A stretch of 64,000 nucleotides of DNA from Perca fluviatilis (Eukaryota > Chordata > Actinopteri > Perciformes > Percidae): contig NC_053122.1 of the NCBI RefSeq assembly GCF_010015445.1, forward strand, positions 33,921,513 through 33,985,512, given 5' to 3'. Of the stretch, positions 45,801-57,075 are shown in pieces. The notes beneath the pieces are model-generated. The model searched no databases, was not told the origin of the DNA, and saw only the letters and a program-made list of their open reading frames with translations. How positions within the stretch are numbered: position 1 is the first letter of the stretch; each line of letters begins with the position of its first letter. A program made the translations under genes and the position numbers.

Positions 45801-48800
45801 AACTTAGCCATTTTTAGGTGCATGTTAAGCTACTGCCCTCTTCCACAGCAGGACATTGCTCAGCTTCCTCCTGCCTGCTTCTCCAAACTGGGGGCGGGCC
45901 GAGAGCAATTTTACTCTAGCTAATAAACCGACTATGGAAAAGTACATAATTCAAAAGTATCCAAACTGTCCCTTTAAGCTCTTCTTCTGTTTAGATATCC
46001 TCCGGTGACTATTCCTTAAAGTCTATAATTGCCACCAAGGGTATAATTACAACTAAAAGATAGAGATAATAATCAAATTCTGGCTTTTCAGAGAAAATAT
46101 TTCTGTAATACGTTTCAAGGGGAATAAATTAAATCACACACCGTTTTTTCCAGACTCAAAGGCCACGACCCCCCGCGCTCCGTTCACCAGACCTCGAGAG
46201 ACATCCTGGTTCTTCGTCAGCATGACCTTAAAAAACAACAAGCAGCATTACATCACAGAGCGTCGCCTCGACTCAAAACTGAGCGCTGTATCCTCGACAC
46301 ATATCAAAAAGGTAAAATTGCAGAGGGTGTGGAACATAAAGAGCACACGCTGCACACACACCTGAGCCCCCACTTTGAGGTGGATCACTTTGCTGACGGG
46401 GCTGTGAGCGTCGATGGCCTTCACCAGGGCTGGGTCACTGTCCAGAGCCTCGAACACACGCACTGACCCTAAGGGACCAGGAGACATTCATTACATATAA
46501 TAAAAATAAAAAGGGAGTTGTATATAGAAAATATGATGGGACACGGGAAACAGTCGTGTAAAGAACCTAAAGATATAAAAAAAAAGTATGTAGGGCTGGG
46601 CAACTAATCAAATTTGGATCATGATTTCAGCTCCTAACGATCACAAAAACAATAACCCTACTCAGCCAATATTTGAATATATTTATTATTATTTAATTTA
46701 AGGGGAATTAAAGAAGGTCAACGAGAAAAGTATTTAATTAAAAAGTTGTTTTCACTGTCTTTTGAAGTTCAATAAATGCCACATCTTCCCACAAGTCACC
46801 GAGTAATCGTGTTAGATAATCAGGATTTCAATATTGACCAAAATAATTGTGATTTGTCCATAAATTGAGCAGCCCTTAAAGTATGAAACCATAAAGAAAA
46901 TTGTTTAAAAAAAAAAAAAAGAAAAGAAATTGTTGTCCCTAACCCAAAAAAAATAAAATAAAACACAACAACTGCTGCCACAGTAGGTCAAGCACACTCA
47001 CAGCTATACGCTTTCAAAATAATAAAAGTGTAACAGAACAGGATACAACCGAAAATAAGTGGCGTCTGGCTGAGACTGAAAATATCTGGAGGAAACCGGT
47101 GTCAACAAGTTCCCCGAACATGACTCAAGCCATCTCCGTCGTCATTTTCACCTCCACGCAAGCCAACCAAAGTAACACCCGTTTCAAGCTGGGAAAAAAA
47201 ACAAACAAAAAAACTAAAATTTAATGAACACTTCACACCAGGCAGCTGCTGGAGTTTCATCTCGTTGGTGAGCTCCACGTCGTCCTTATGTGTGCACAGC
47301 CTGGTCGCTAGGATGCCATCCCTCTCGATGTGGTGGTAGGCGCTTCCCAACAGCGTCGCCGTGACTTCCTCCGTCACCCTGGATGGCGTTTATTAAGACA
47401 GAAAGACAATTTTTGCAGCATAGCACAAATGTTCTGTAGAAACACAAAATGACCTGCCACAGCTCTAATTGCATGCATGTAATGCACTTAAATAGACAGC
47501 ACATTACACCGGACATTGGATATGAATGTGTGTGCACTGAGCCCACATTAACTGTATATAAAAAAATAAAAACCAAAAACACATTTTAGCAATAAATCTC
47601 TTGGGGGGGGAAAAAAGGACAGTGCCCGGTGACTTTACCTGCCCACCCGCACAGACTGCAGGAGGGAGATGAAGGACTGGTCCGTTTGCCTCCGCACCTC
47701 CATTAGCTCCATGTTCACCTGGATGACCTTGCGCCAACTCCTGGCCTGCAGGAGGGGAAAAGGATTTTTTTTTTTGGTTCTCTTTTTTTTTTTTTTATTA
47801 AATATCCATGCATGCAGGACAGATGCGGATTGCTGACTCATGGCAGCAGCATAGAATAAGGTTGCTTTCACACCTGAGCAGTTTGGTCCGTTTAAACCAA
47901 ACCCTGGAGCCTTTTGGTTCCGGTTGGTTTGGGGTGGTGTGAAAGCAGTCAAACTCTTGTGCAGAACAAACATCCAAACTCTGGTATGCTTGTGTTAGGA
48001 TAATTATTTTTTAAGGAATAGACCAGAATCACTGAAGTTATTCGCAAAAGTTTGTTTTTACTTGCGCAAGCAGAGTCAACTTAACAGCACCCATCAAGTA
48101 CAGAAAAATGACTAACAACAACCTTCAACAGCAGCTTTTTTTTTTATGAGTAAGATGAAGTCATAATACAAAAAGGCGTTGTCTCTCATCTCTGGTCAGG
48201 CATAGAGTTGGGATCACTTTAGGTGAGAATGCAATCTGACCCAAATACAGGAAATTTCAACTTTGCACACATTATACAGACATATGTAACTTAAAAAGAG
48301 TGATAACTTTCAGACCTATTATGACCCAACATCGCTTGTCTTCTGTGAGACCAGAAGTGTCGGGCCAGCGACTATTTCGACCATGCAGCATTCGATTACA
48401 ACGTTTGGTGCGTTTGACAAAGTGCAGTCTGAACACAAACCGAACCAGCTAAAAATTCAACAATGTCGCAACTTCACCCTCAAATCACACCAACTTCACT
48501 GAACTACAGGTGTGAAAGCTCCCTGAGAGTATTTCTGTATCAACCAGTCTCTGCATATACACTGAGATAATGCACAGCAGCTTTTTACACACAGTCTCTG
48601 CTGCAAAATATTAGACATCCCATGACCAACTACATCTCAACAAGAGACCATCTTGGACTGGGATCACAACAGCCGCATCGCCAAATGTTGTCATATTACC
48701 TAATCGATATCTAATCGGAAATGTAATCAAAAAATCATTGGTCCCACGACATGGTGCTCTTTGGATGCTTTTATATAGACCTTAGTGGTCCCCTAATACT

Positions 48801-51800
48801 GTATCTCAAGTCCCTTTCCCAAAATTCAGCCTTGGTGCAGAATTACAGCCACTAGAGCCAGTCCCACAATGAGCTTTCCTTAGCATGTGCCATTTCTGTG
48901 TCTGTAGCTATTGAGGAGAGGGGGGGGGGGCGGGGGGCCTTGACCAACTGCCACTTTGCTCGTTTGAAAGCCATGATGTCTCTCTCTCTCTCTCTCTCTC
49001 TCTCATGGGTGGGCCAAATTCTCTGGGCGGGCAAAGCAGAGAAAGGGGAGGTAACCTTGCTCCTTATGACCTCATAATCAACGTCAATCTCTCTACCACA
49101 TACGCCAAGCACACACACACGCCGGCACTGCTATTCTCTAAAAAGGGAACAACGCACAAGTATAAACTTCAGGCCACTTAGGCTACGGCGAAAGCTCTGC
49201 GTGGAGCCTCCGCACAACCATAAATCAGACTTAAGACGTGAGGAAGGAAAACAAGTGGAGGAGCTGGGGATGCAATTTAATGGAAGTGGGATGCAACTGG
49301 ACCGATCTGCCGGCCATTTGGTTTCGCCCTGCAGCGTGGTTCTGCCCTGTGGTCTGGTGATAGTTGTAAGACCCACGGTGGTCTGACCTGGAAGCAGAAG
49401 CTGGCTCTTTCCTTTCCCTTGGAAACAGGAGGCAGCTGGAGGAAGTCGCCACACACGATCAGCTGGATGCCTCCAAATGGCGCCGTAGACCTCCGAACCG
49501 ACCTACAAGAGTGCAGCGAGAGGACGAGCGTCACTGAAGATAAACAGGGAGTCCATCTTCTATATGGATGCAGGATTTTCGTTGTCGATAATGACGGCCT
49601 TCATTTTTATATATATTTTTTAATCTCATATCAAACCTGCAATGTGTCACACAGTATTGCTCACATCATAGTGCTGCTGAGGTTTAATAAAACCCAGGGA
49701 ATGATCTGATCTAATTGGAACCATAGAAAAAAAAAAAAAAAAAAAAAAAGCAAAATTCAAAAATCCTTCATGCTGCAAGTCTGCTGCTCAAACATTGTCA
49801 ACAAAACTGAGGAACACCATAATGTGAACGGGTATTGGAGGAGAGGGGACATACAAGTCTCTGAAAGGAGTGTGTAAAATCTAAAAGGGTCCCCAAGGTG
49901 TGTTAGGAAAATGGGAATTTAACAGTTTTGCAACACTGCAAACATTAGGAGTATGACTTGGGTTATTACATACATTTAATCATTTTAACCTTTCAAAACA
50001 AAAGTTACAGTTTTATGAATTATAAATGCTGCCTGTGTGAAAAAGCTTTAATGAAGTCATATCATTTACTGGTGACCAAAGTTAAGTGGTTCCATTTGTA
50101 CAATTTGTGTAAAGTTGTCAAGGATGACTCAAATCAGTCAAATGTATCACCGAGCACTGTGGGTTAGGGATGTTGGAACGAATTCCGAAAGTCGAATATA
50201 ATTAAAATAGTAAAAAAATAAATAAAAATCAATACTCAATATTCTATACTCAATAATCAATCAATATTCCAATGCTGAAATTACCATTCGAATGGGATTA
50301 TTTTTACAAATAGGTTGGCTAACGTTCGCTAATATCCCTCTTCTCATGTCACTCATGTCAGATGAACAATAAGTTACGGGAGTGAGAAACACACGGCATT
50401 GTGAGCTAACGTTACGTACCGAGTAACGTTAGCACGGGGGGGAGTGACAGGCTGCGGCCCGAAATCGGAAGAAGATGGGAAATAGTTTTAACATGATTTT
50501 TAAAAAACGACATCCACCGAGCCAAAGGGAATCAATAGTGTTATCAATAGTTAGCTTGTTCTTGTTTTCTAACTGCGTCGCGAGTTATAGCAGCTTAGCT
50601 GGGAGCTTCATGGAGACAGCTAAAGCTAATGTTAGCTGCCCTACAGCTGTCAGCGTTAGCTTCGACTTCATATATTACCTTCTAGCAGCTGTATTCTCCG
50701 TAATGTGACAACCTGCAAGAAACAGGTTGCGTATAAATCACTAAAATAGTAGTGTCAGCAACGTTCGGCTTAGTTATTAAGGTCGTTAGCATCGTGGCTA
50801 AAACTAGGGTTACTTTACGACAAATCGTTTTGGCTGGGCTTTCTAACATGATGTCATTGAGCTAACCGAGCACCGTTAGCCTCTACAGAAGAGCCGCTTC
50901 ACTACACTTGTTGATAAGGTTTCATTACAGAGTTCTCGGTTGATTTGTTGGTCGCTGTGTGCGTGGTGGAAAATAATGAAAACAGAGCGGCTACCAGAAA
51001 TAGGTCCCCTTCAAGGCCAGGCTGATGGTGGAAGTCCCTCTAGTGGACAGAACGTGTAACACCAAGCACATGCTTATAGTGGCATTGACAAGGCATAAGC
51101 CTGAGTAGTGTAGTACATTTTATAACAGGCTGCATTTGAGCATTAAATATTCAAATATTGAATGGTATTATAGAGGAAGACTGACAGCTCTACTGTGGGT
51201 GGGGGTAACTGGAGCCAATTATAGCAAAGTATCCTGAACATGATATCAAACACTTTCAGGAAAGCTTTACTTACGAATATTACCATAATTCATGGTTTTG
51301 GGCAGTCTGAGTTATGTCTACATTCTACACTACTGTACATCTCAAATATGTAAATGTAATATGACAGCTGCGGCAGCCACTTAGGAAGCAAATGAGCACC
51401 TGCCTTGAATGACGCACAGCGAGTGAACATGTGAAAGCTCTACCAACAGAAAACATCTTTACTAAAAGACTTCTATAACGATTTACTGTGGCATCTTAAA
51501 AGGATTTTTTTTTAGACCGACGTCTCACCTTGCCACCGCCTCGAGCTTGTCAAAGAACTGGGCCTCCACCATGGAGATCTCGTCGATGATGAGGTGTCGA
51601 CAGCTGGTCCAGTGCTGCAGCACGCCGGGCCTCTGAGCCAGCTCGATGCACTGCTCCAGCGGGGCCGAGCCGGAGCCAATGCCTGGACAGAGACAGGTGG
51701 TGTGACGGGCACACAAATGAATAACACCAGTGCACATGCTCCATTCACACTCGCTGCTGTATATTGAGATTTAATTAGAAGCATCCGTTAACGTGGAGAG

Positions 51801-54800
51801 ACATCCGACACCCCCTCCTCGATTATATTAAAGATTTATATTCCGACAGGCGCCTTCACACAGACATTGTAATGGAGTCAAAGGCTGCAGCTCTTCTAGC
51901 ACAAAAGAAATCGATGTAAAAGACCTTTTGTCTTTATATTAAGAGGGACAGAAGACACTGATAAGTAGGGCTGAATGTTAAACGTTACCAAATGATCAAT
52001 CAAGATAATCAGCCAATTAAATCAATAATTTTGTTATAGTTTATACTAATAAGGAGTCTGCCTTGTGCCTATTAATAGTACAGCATAAATTCAGGATAGG
52101 CCTTTTGTTGATACCAGCAAAATGAACAATTATTTGGATAACATTCAATAAACAGTAAGGTGTTGATGATGGGGGGGTGCATCTCTCACCACTAATGTGT
52201 TATTTCCAGAGACAGTCTTTAAATCAAGTTCATCGCCCCCCAGAGACACGACGACTCACCAGCAAAGTTGTGTAATGTTGTTCCTCCAATGTGGCAGGCA
52301 GCCACTCCTGTGCTGGCTGTGGCAAATGTGCTCTTTGGAGGAAGAGATCCCATGATTCTCTTCAGGAGGAAGGACTTTCCTGTACCTGAAAAACAAACAT
52401 TAAAAAGGTCCCATTGCATGAAAATGTCACTTTATGAGGTTTTTTAACATTAATATGAGTTCCCCCAGCCTGTCTATGGTCCCCCAGTGGCTAGAAATGG
52501 TGATAGGTGTAAACCGAGCCCTGGGTATCCTGCTCTGCTTTTGAGAAAATGAAAGCTCAGATGAGCCGTTTTGGAATCTGCTTGTTATGAGGTCATAACA
52601 AGCAAGGTTGCCTCCCCTTTCTCTGCTTTGCCCGCCCAGAGAATTTGGCCAACCCATGAGAGAGAGACATCATGGCTTTCAAACGAGAAAAGTGGCAGTT
52701 GGTCAAGGCCACACCCCCACCCTCCACCTTGCCACTCCCACTCTCCTCCTCAATAGCTTCAGACACAGAAATGGCACATCCTAAGGAAAGCTCATTGTAG
52801 GACTGGCTCTAGTGGCTGTAGTTCTGCACCAAAGCTGAATTTCGGGAAAGAGACTTCAGATACAGTATTAGGGGACCACTAAGGTCTATATAAAAGCATC
52901 CAAAGAGCACCATGTCATGGGACCTTTAAAAAAGAGCTAAGAAAAAAAAACTGTTCTTTAAAAATCGGCAAAAGAAAGAAACACCATAAATGTGTCATGA
53001 AAGGAGATTTACATCGGATTCTCTTGCGGAAATGTCAAAGCCAAAACGCCTAAAACTTGTTACTAACAGGCATCATCAGTAAGACCGTTATGCAGAATGT
53101 AACATGCATTTTTTTATTTTTTTTATTAATTTTAGACATCTAGTTATGACAAACTTGTGACAATGGAATTTAAAATGTATTGTCTCACACACACCTGCAC
53201 TTCCAGTGAAGAAGATGTTCTTGCCACTCAGCACTGCACCGAGGACAGCCGCCTGTTCTTTATTCAGCTTACGTGTTGGTAGAGACAGGATGGGCTTCTT
53301 GCTCGGGTTGGCCTTTACCTGAAACAATCAACACGCACATTTAACAGAAAAGATAAGAGCAGGTTTAAAAAAAAAAAAAAAAAAAAAAACCTATCCACAG
53401 ATCAAAATCAGCCCATTTAAAGCATATTGCACTCCTTTGTATACTGCAATATACTTTCTCTGCTTTGCCCACCCAGAGAATTTGGCCCACCCATGAGAAA
53501 GAGAGACATCATGGCTTGCAAACAAGCAAAGTGGCAATGTTGGTGCACTAGTCTGCTTTGACAGTGGTGGAAGTATTCAGATGCTTTACTTAAGTAAAAG
53601 CACTAAAACCACTGTTAGAATAGTCGTTTACAAGTAGAAGTACTGCATTGAAAAGGTTACTTAAGTAAAAGTTTGTAGGTATAATCAGGAAAATGGACTA
53701 CAATCAACTAAGTGTTTAATGGTCTAATCATTTCAGCTGGACTTGTAGGCAGTTAGTAGGTAGTTTAAGTAAAACATGGTATTTCATAAACTGCATGTGT
53801 TTTGTGTGCAACAATCTTAATTTGTAAAGTAACTAAAGCTGTCAGATGAAGATGTAGTGAAGTAAAAAGTACAATATTTCTCTCTGGAATGTAGCGGAGT
53901 AAAAGCAGAAAGTGGCATGAAAAGAAAAGACTCAAGTAAAGTGCAAGTACTTTACATTTGTACTTAAGCACAGTAGCTACTTACATCAGGGAATGTTCCT
54001 CTCATAGAGTTTCAACGACATTTGAAAGCTTACTTTTTCACTCTGGCTTTTGATCATTTATGAGTGCTGTGTTAATGGTGCGATAGGATTTTAATAGTGT
54101 TTAGTAGTGGCAAGGTCCAGAATTGAAATGCCTTGATGATTGTGTTATTTTATCTCTTGTACAGCACTGTGGTCAACTTCTGTTGTATTAATATGTGCTT
54201 TATAAATAAATTGAACAGTGAGTAAACGCACATGGTTATTCCACCACTGGTAGTCTGCTACTAACAGACATTTGAAGCGTAGAAACATGAAGTGTTTTGT
54301 GTGTGTTCAACTCACTGGGCTGAAGTTCGTGTCACTCCTGGACCTTTTGACCTGTTGTCCTGTTCCTGCTCGGGTCATCTTATTGGTGCGCTCCGCCAGC
54401 CCTGTGGGGGCCACTTTACCCCTCAGCTCATTCACCTTCTGGATGTCCTTTTGCTGCAGGGGGCTGATGGCCTCGAAGCTGCGGGGCAGACCGGCTTTGA
54501 GCTTCTCTCGGCCGCTCAGAGGCTTGCTGCTCTGCCGGGCCTGGTGTTTGACGCTCAGGGTTTTGAGGAAGAGGTTGAGCCGGTCAGGGGGGCAGTTGGA
54601 GATGAGCACCTGGGTGTTTTCGGGCAGCAGTTTGACGGTGCACTTCCCTTCTCTGGCGAACTTGGTGAAAAGTTTGAATTCTTTCAAATGGTAATTTTGC
54701 GGCACTTTCCCGTCGTGGACGCGGAGGATAATCTCGTGGAACTCATTCCGGCCCAGGACGACCGAGGCTTTACGGATGACCTGCCTCCGGGTGGCCTGGC

Positions 54801-54867
54801 CGGAGGCGTTAAGCTGCTCCACCGTCACACAGCACTGCAGCTGGCCGCCGTCCTCCCCGGATAACAT
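36763..54867 (-). CDS. pif1: PIF1 5'-to-3' DNA helicase, 631 aa, 12 exons
   Basis: Exons in transcript order: 54316-54867, 53195-53318, 52260-52385, 51529-51682, 49388-49502, 47639-47745, 47239-47378, 46362-46468, 46142-46226, 44748-44893, 37067-37258 and 36763-36810. All splice sites are GT-AG and phases agree (1,896 nt). Pif1 is a superfamily 1B ATP-dependent helicase acting at telomeres, G-quadruplexes, Okazaki fragments and break-induced replication. An N-terminal PINT-type domain (about 1-130) precedes Walker A GSAGTGKS (223-230), motif [15 protein letters not shown], Walker B IDEISM (300-305), motif [11 protein letters not shown] (337-344), and motif [16 protein letters not shown]. Length is close to human (641 aa). 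The tail differs from human and carries QASMDDFF (616-623) and KEN (628-630). The start ATG matches the family MLSG start. The frame is intact; identity is certain. Confidence 0.97.
37067..37258 (-). CDS. pif1: pif1 exon 11 (motif VI)
   Basis: It encodes [20 protein letters not shown] and [20 protein letters not shown]. It ends in the Gln codon that begins the PIP-box pattern. Confidence 0.96.
38977..39720 (+). pseudogene. Tc1-like transposase, dead copy
   Basis: Preceded by TA and a Tc1-type end (CACTCACCTGAAAGATTATT). The frame from 39123 encodes a helix-turn-helix start ([20 protein letters not shown]) with the [23 protein letters not shown]-binding block, and it stops at 39318-39320. The other frame from 39340 continues through [20 protein letters not shown] to WSDESRF, the second Asp of the DD34E catalytic triad, then stops at 39646-39648. 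The last third, with the final Glu, is missing and the sequence turns into unrelated repeat near 39715. A frameshift, stops and truncation make it inactive. Confidence 0.85.
42785..43452. mobile_element. hAT-type transposon nested in an older repeat
   Basis: The ends TAGGGTTGGGTATCG and TACCCAACCCTA are flanked by a perfect 8-bp duplication ATTGGCAC (42777-42784, 43453-43460). Removing it rejoins the CATTGCCAGACCT-family repeat. Confidence 0.93.
44030..44125. repeat. Homopolymer patch with 21-G run
   Basis: Runs of A, T, G, T, G and A follow one another; the uninterrupted G run is 44075-44095. It could form a G-quadruplex on the plus strand, or be an assembly artefact. Confidence 0.85.
44748..44893 (-). 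CDS. pif1: pif1 exon 10 (motif V)
   Basis: It encodes [15 protein letters not shown] and [20 protein letters not shown]; the IHKSQG helicase motif is completed in exon 11. Confidence 0.96.
45280..45980. repeat. Interspersed repeat in pif1 intron 9, copy A
   Basis: It shares blocks (GGTACTTATC, ACAGTAGATGGC, TTTACCTCACAGAACAC, CTAGACCAGCAACTCC-like) with 59130-60110. It ends near AAACTGTCCCTTTAA, suggesting a TTAA-type element with internal divergence. Confidence 0.6.
46142..46226 (-). CDS. pif1: pif1 exon 9
   Basis: It encodes [20 protein letters not shown] and VAFESGKN, the conserved VNGARG block. Confidence 0.95.
46362..46468 (-). CDS. pif1: pif1 exon 8
   Basis: It encodes [20 protein letters not shown] and [13 protein letters not shown], the accessory 2B-like region. 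Confidence 0.94.
46591..46877. mobile_element. hAT-type miniature transposon in pif1 intron 7
   Basis: TAGGGCTGGGCAA and TTGAGCAGCCCTT ends are flanked by a perfect 8-bp duplication AAAGTATG (46583-46590, 46878-46885). Confidence 0.85.
47239..47378 (-). CDS. pif1: pif1 exon 7
   Basis: It encodes [20 protein letters not shown] and MKLQQLP, the conserved domain 2A segment after motif III. Confidence 0.95.
47639..47745 (-). CDS. pif1: pif1 exon 6
   Basis: It encodes [20 protein letters not shown] and [15 protein letters not shown]; the acceptor is cctgcag and the donor ggcag|gtaaag. Confidence 0.95.
48740..49078. mobile_element. TTAA-type transposon (AGGTCCCATG family), 3'-truncated copy
   Basis: It starts TTGGTCCCACGACATGGTGC and follows the 27788 and 52400 copies until about 49075, carrying a (TC)n tract. 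The right end is absent. Confidence 0.78.
49388..49502 (-). CDS. pif1: pif1 exon 5 (motif III)
   Basis: It encodes [20 protein letters not shown] followed by a variable loop ending ASFCFQ. Confidence 0.96.
50165..51185. repeat. Probable decayed hAT-like element in pif1 intron 4
   Basis: Starts TAGGGATGTTGGAACG and ends near CAAATATTGAATGGTATTAT, with complementary ATTCGAATG-type motifs near both ends and many GTTAGC repeats. No transposase frame. Confidence 0.4.
51529..51682 (-). CDS. pif1: pif1 exon 4 (Pif1 signature and Walker B)
   Basis: It encodes [20 protein letters not shown] then [20 protein letters not shown]. Confidence 0.96.
52260..52385 (-). CDS. pif1: pif1 exon 3 (second half of Walker A, motif Ia)
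   Basis: It encodes [17 protein letters not shown] and [19 protein letters not shown] transposon edge lies about 14 bp upstream of its acceptor. Confidence 0.96.
52400..52929. mobile_element. TTAA-type transposon (AGGTCCCATG family), inverted copy
   Basis: Reverse orientation relative to 27788; TTAA-flanked, with AAGGTCCCATTGCATG and CACCATGTCATGGGACCT ends. It ends about 14 bp before the pif1 exon 3 acceptor. A further fragment of the family lies at 53455-53545. Confidence 0.85.
53195..53318 (-). CDS. pif1: pif1 exon 2 (Q-motif, first half of Walker A)
   Basis: It encodes [20 protein letters not shown] then TGSA; the Walker A loop is split by intron 2 (gca g|gt). Confidence 0.95.
53552..54252. 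repeat. Interspersed repeat (GTGGTGGAAGTATTCAGA type) in pif1 intron 1
   Basis: Begins AGTGGTGGAAGTATTCAGAT with many ACTTAAGTAAAAG motifs and ends near CCACCACTGG, so the ends are inverted. This pattern is typical of a teleost DNA-transposon relic. Confidence 0.6.
54316..54867 (-). CDS. pif1: pif1 exon 1 (N-terminal regulatory domain)
   Basis: 184 codons starting [19 protein letters not shown]. It includes [20 protein letters not shown], the conserved end of the PINT domain, and ends NFSP before the donor cca|gtgagt. Confidence 0.96.
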
Positions 54868-55173
54868 CGCAGCGACTTCTTTTTGCCAAATAAGATACGA
54901 GAGTTCACAAATAAAGGCTGTTAACTTAACAGTTTGCTCAGGCAGTTTTAGGTAAAGATTTCACCATGGTGAATGAAACAGAATCGCGTTTTGGGGTTTT
55001 AAAACCCTGCGCTAGTCTGCAACAATGTAATGTCAGCGCAGCTGTTGTGCTCCGTTCAATCAACTCAAACATCAAGTCACGTGATCTCGCTACATCATTG
55101 CATTTAAACATAACAGAGTGATCGAAATCAACTTAAAATGTAATCACGGGAAGACTTTTACTTCAGCTCTTAC

Positions 55174-55420
55174 CTTTGTTTTTAGAACAGGTTAGAATCT
55201 TTGTCTCTGTTCCGTTTTCCGTGCAGCTGCTGCCCCACTCCGGGAACGCGAGCACCGATTTTCAAATTGTCGCTGCGTGAATTCAGCCAATAGCCGAGCG
55301 ACGCTGCGGACCAATCAGGGAGAGGGGGTTTAACAAAGCACCCAATGAAAGAAAGAGAAGGGACGCCCCCCTGGCTAAACCGACCAATCGGTGTTATTAT
55401 GACTGGCGACGTCATATTTG
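55174..55420 (-). promoter_or_regulatory. pif1 promoter with CCAAT cluster, CHR element and possible non-coding exon
   Basis: Four CCAAT boxes (55287, 55311, 55342 and 55384; starts on the plus strand) are spaced 24, 31 and 42 bp. Downstream in the gene's direction lies TTTGAA (plus strand ttcaaa, 55261-55266), the cell-cycle homology region sequence. A strong donor (aaag|gtaaga, GT at 55173-55172) suggests a short untranslated exon spliced to just before the ATG at 54867. Sites are seen directly; use is inferred. Confidence 0.55.
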
Positions 55421-56842
55421 TGTGAAATTCACATGGCTATCCAGAAATAGAAAAGCTTTTTTTTTTCTTCTAAACAGAATATTTTCATTTTAACAATATT
55501 CATAAGTATCCACTATTGAAAATAACACGTCAGTGAATGAAGACTATAGAAAAAGTTACATTTGGACATATGTACAATACATAGTTTCCTGGCTTAGGCG
55601 CTATTGACCTTTTTTATACCTATTTTCTTTTAGCATAGAAAGTTCGTTTTGTAGTGCATTCCACACTGAGGGAATTTTTGCAAACCGACATTTGTGTAGG
55701 CTATATAATATTTCGTTATTATTATACAATATTAACCAAGAATTCAATTCTTTATTCCTTTAAGATTATTCCTAACTGGATCGTTTTTTTGGGAAAAAAA
55801 GAGAACCTCTTCAATTTTCAATATGAAATACAGACACTCTTTTATTTTCTCTATTGTCTGAACTAATGTGGGTCATGTCCACAGTGAAACTGCTTATTGT
55901 TCAATATACTGGATTGTGATTTGAACTGGTGGACATGTTGTGTATAAAACACAGGATGAGTGAATGGTTTAATAACTGAGAGGTCAGAGTAGTAATCTAC
56001 CCAAGTGGAAAGAACGAATGGATGGCTGATGGAGGGAGATGATGATATTATACATTATAATGGTTTGAAAAATCAAACCGGCTCTGGTCATCAATCATTT
56101 GTAATTAGTGGTGCAGTTGCAGTAAATCCTTAAAAAAATACTGAACATCAAAGAAAGGAACTATCCAGCTCTTGTATCTATCAATTCTAGAAGTTATGAT
56201 GCAAAATGGGCATCAAACAATAAAAAATGTACCAGCGGGTTCTCCATTGCATTGCTTCATCCTGCCCTAATTGTCTTTTAATCATACAATGATACCCAAA
56301 TGCATCCCACATAGTCTGGGATTCTTTACACTGTTACAAAAGCCACAAACCATTTCTCATTTTCACATATTTCAAGCTACTTTCTGTGTGACTGTGTGAA
56401 GCTTCCCTGAACTTGACGAGAGGGGGGAACGTACGGTCACAGTCGAGTCTCTGTCATTAGACAAGGTTGACTAAACCCAAAACATTTTAAAGTGACTAAA
56501 CACCCCGATCTTTCAGCTGTGGGAGGCAGGGTGAGGGCGTTTGATCAGTGACAGTCTGGAGAAATGAGTCTCACACTGATACACATTAACCATCAGCCAG
56601 GTTCTAGCAGATGTCTCTTGAATCCAAAAGGTGAGGAGGAAGAAGAGGTAATGGGGCAAGTTGATTGATAAAGCAAAACGTCATCACGACCTACCTCACA
56701 CTTTATACTTTTTCACTACTTTGATATTTATAAAGGTTTCGGTGGGTGACATGCAGTCATGAGTAATTTTCTAATTAGACTCCACATCCCGAGCTTGTCA
56801 GCTCAAGCAGCCATGTTTAATCAGTCCATGTTCCTCTATTTG

Positions 56843-57075
56843 AAAGGGGCTACATATGCTATTATATATACACACTCACCCGGTCGACTCGATGAGTGTG
56901 AGTTAACCTCCATTAACACTGTTAGCTCTGTCAGCACTGTTGCCATTGTTACTGCTGTTAGCGTCATTAACGCAGCAAGCACTGCTAGCTGCCGCCATTT
57001 TAGCTCAGCCACCTCCATGTTTGCCGTGTGCAGGCAATTCAGGTCCGGACTCTAAATCGCATGTAGCCCCTTTTA
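56843..57075. mobile_element. Miniature inverted-repeat transposon
   Basis: Left end AAAAGGGGCTACATATGC-like (GAAAGGGGCTACATATGC) and right end GCATGTAGCCCCTTTT. The interior is rich in GTTAGC and CAGCACTG motifs. Confidence 0.7.

Noticed and set aside
54292..54864. 190-codon plus-strand frame opposite pif1 exon 1
   Set aside because: Antisense shadow of the PINT-domain exon; the minus frame matches Pif1.
56759..57055. 98-codon frame near 56.8 kb
   Set aside because: It overlaps an inverted-repeat transposon, and its Ser/Val/Ala-rich content comes from GTTAGC repeats.
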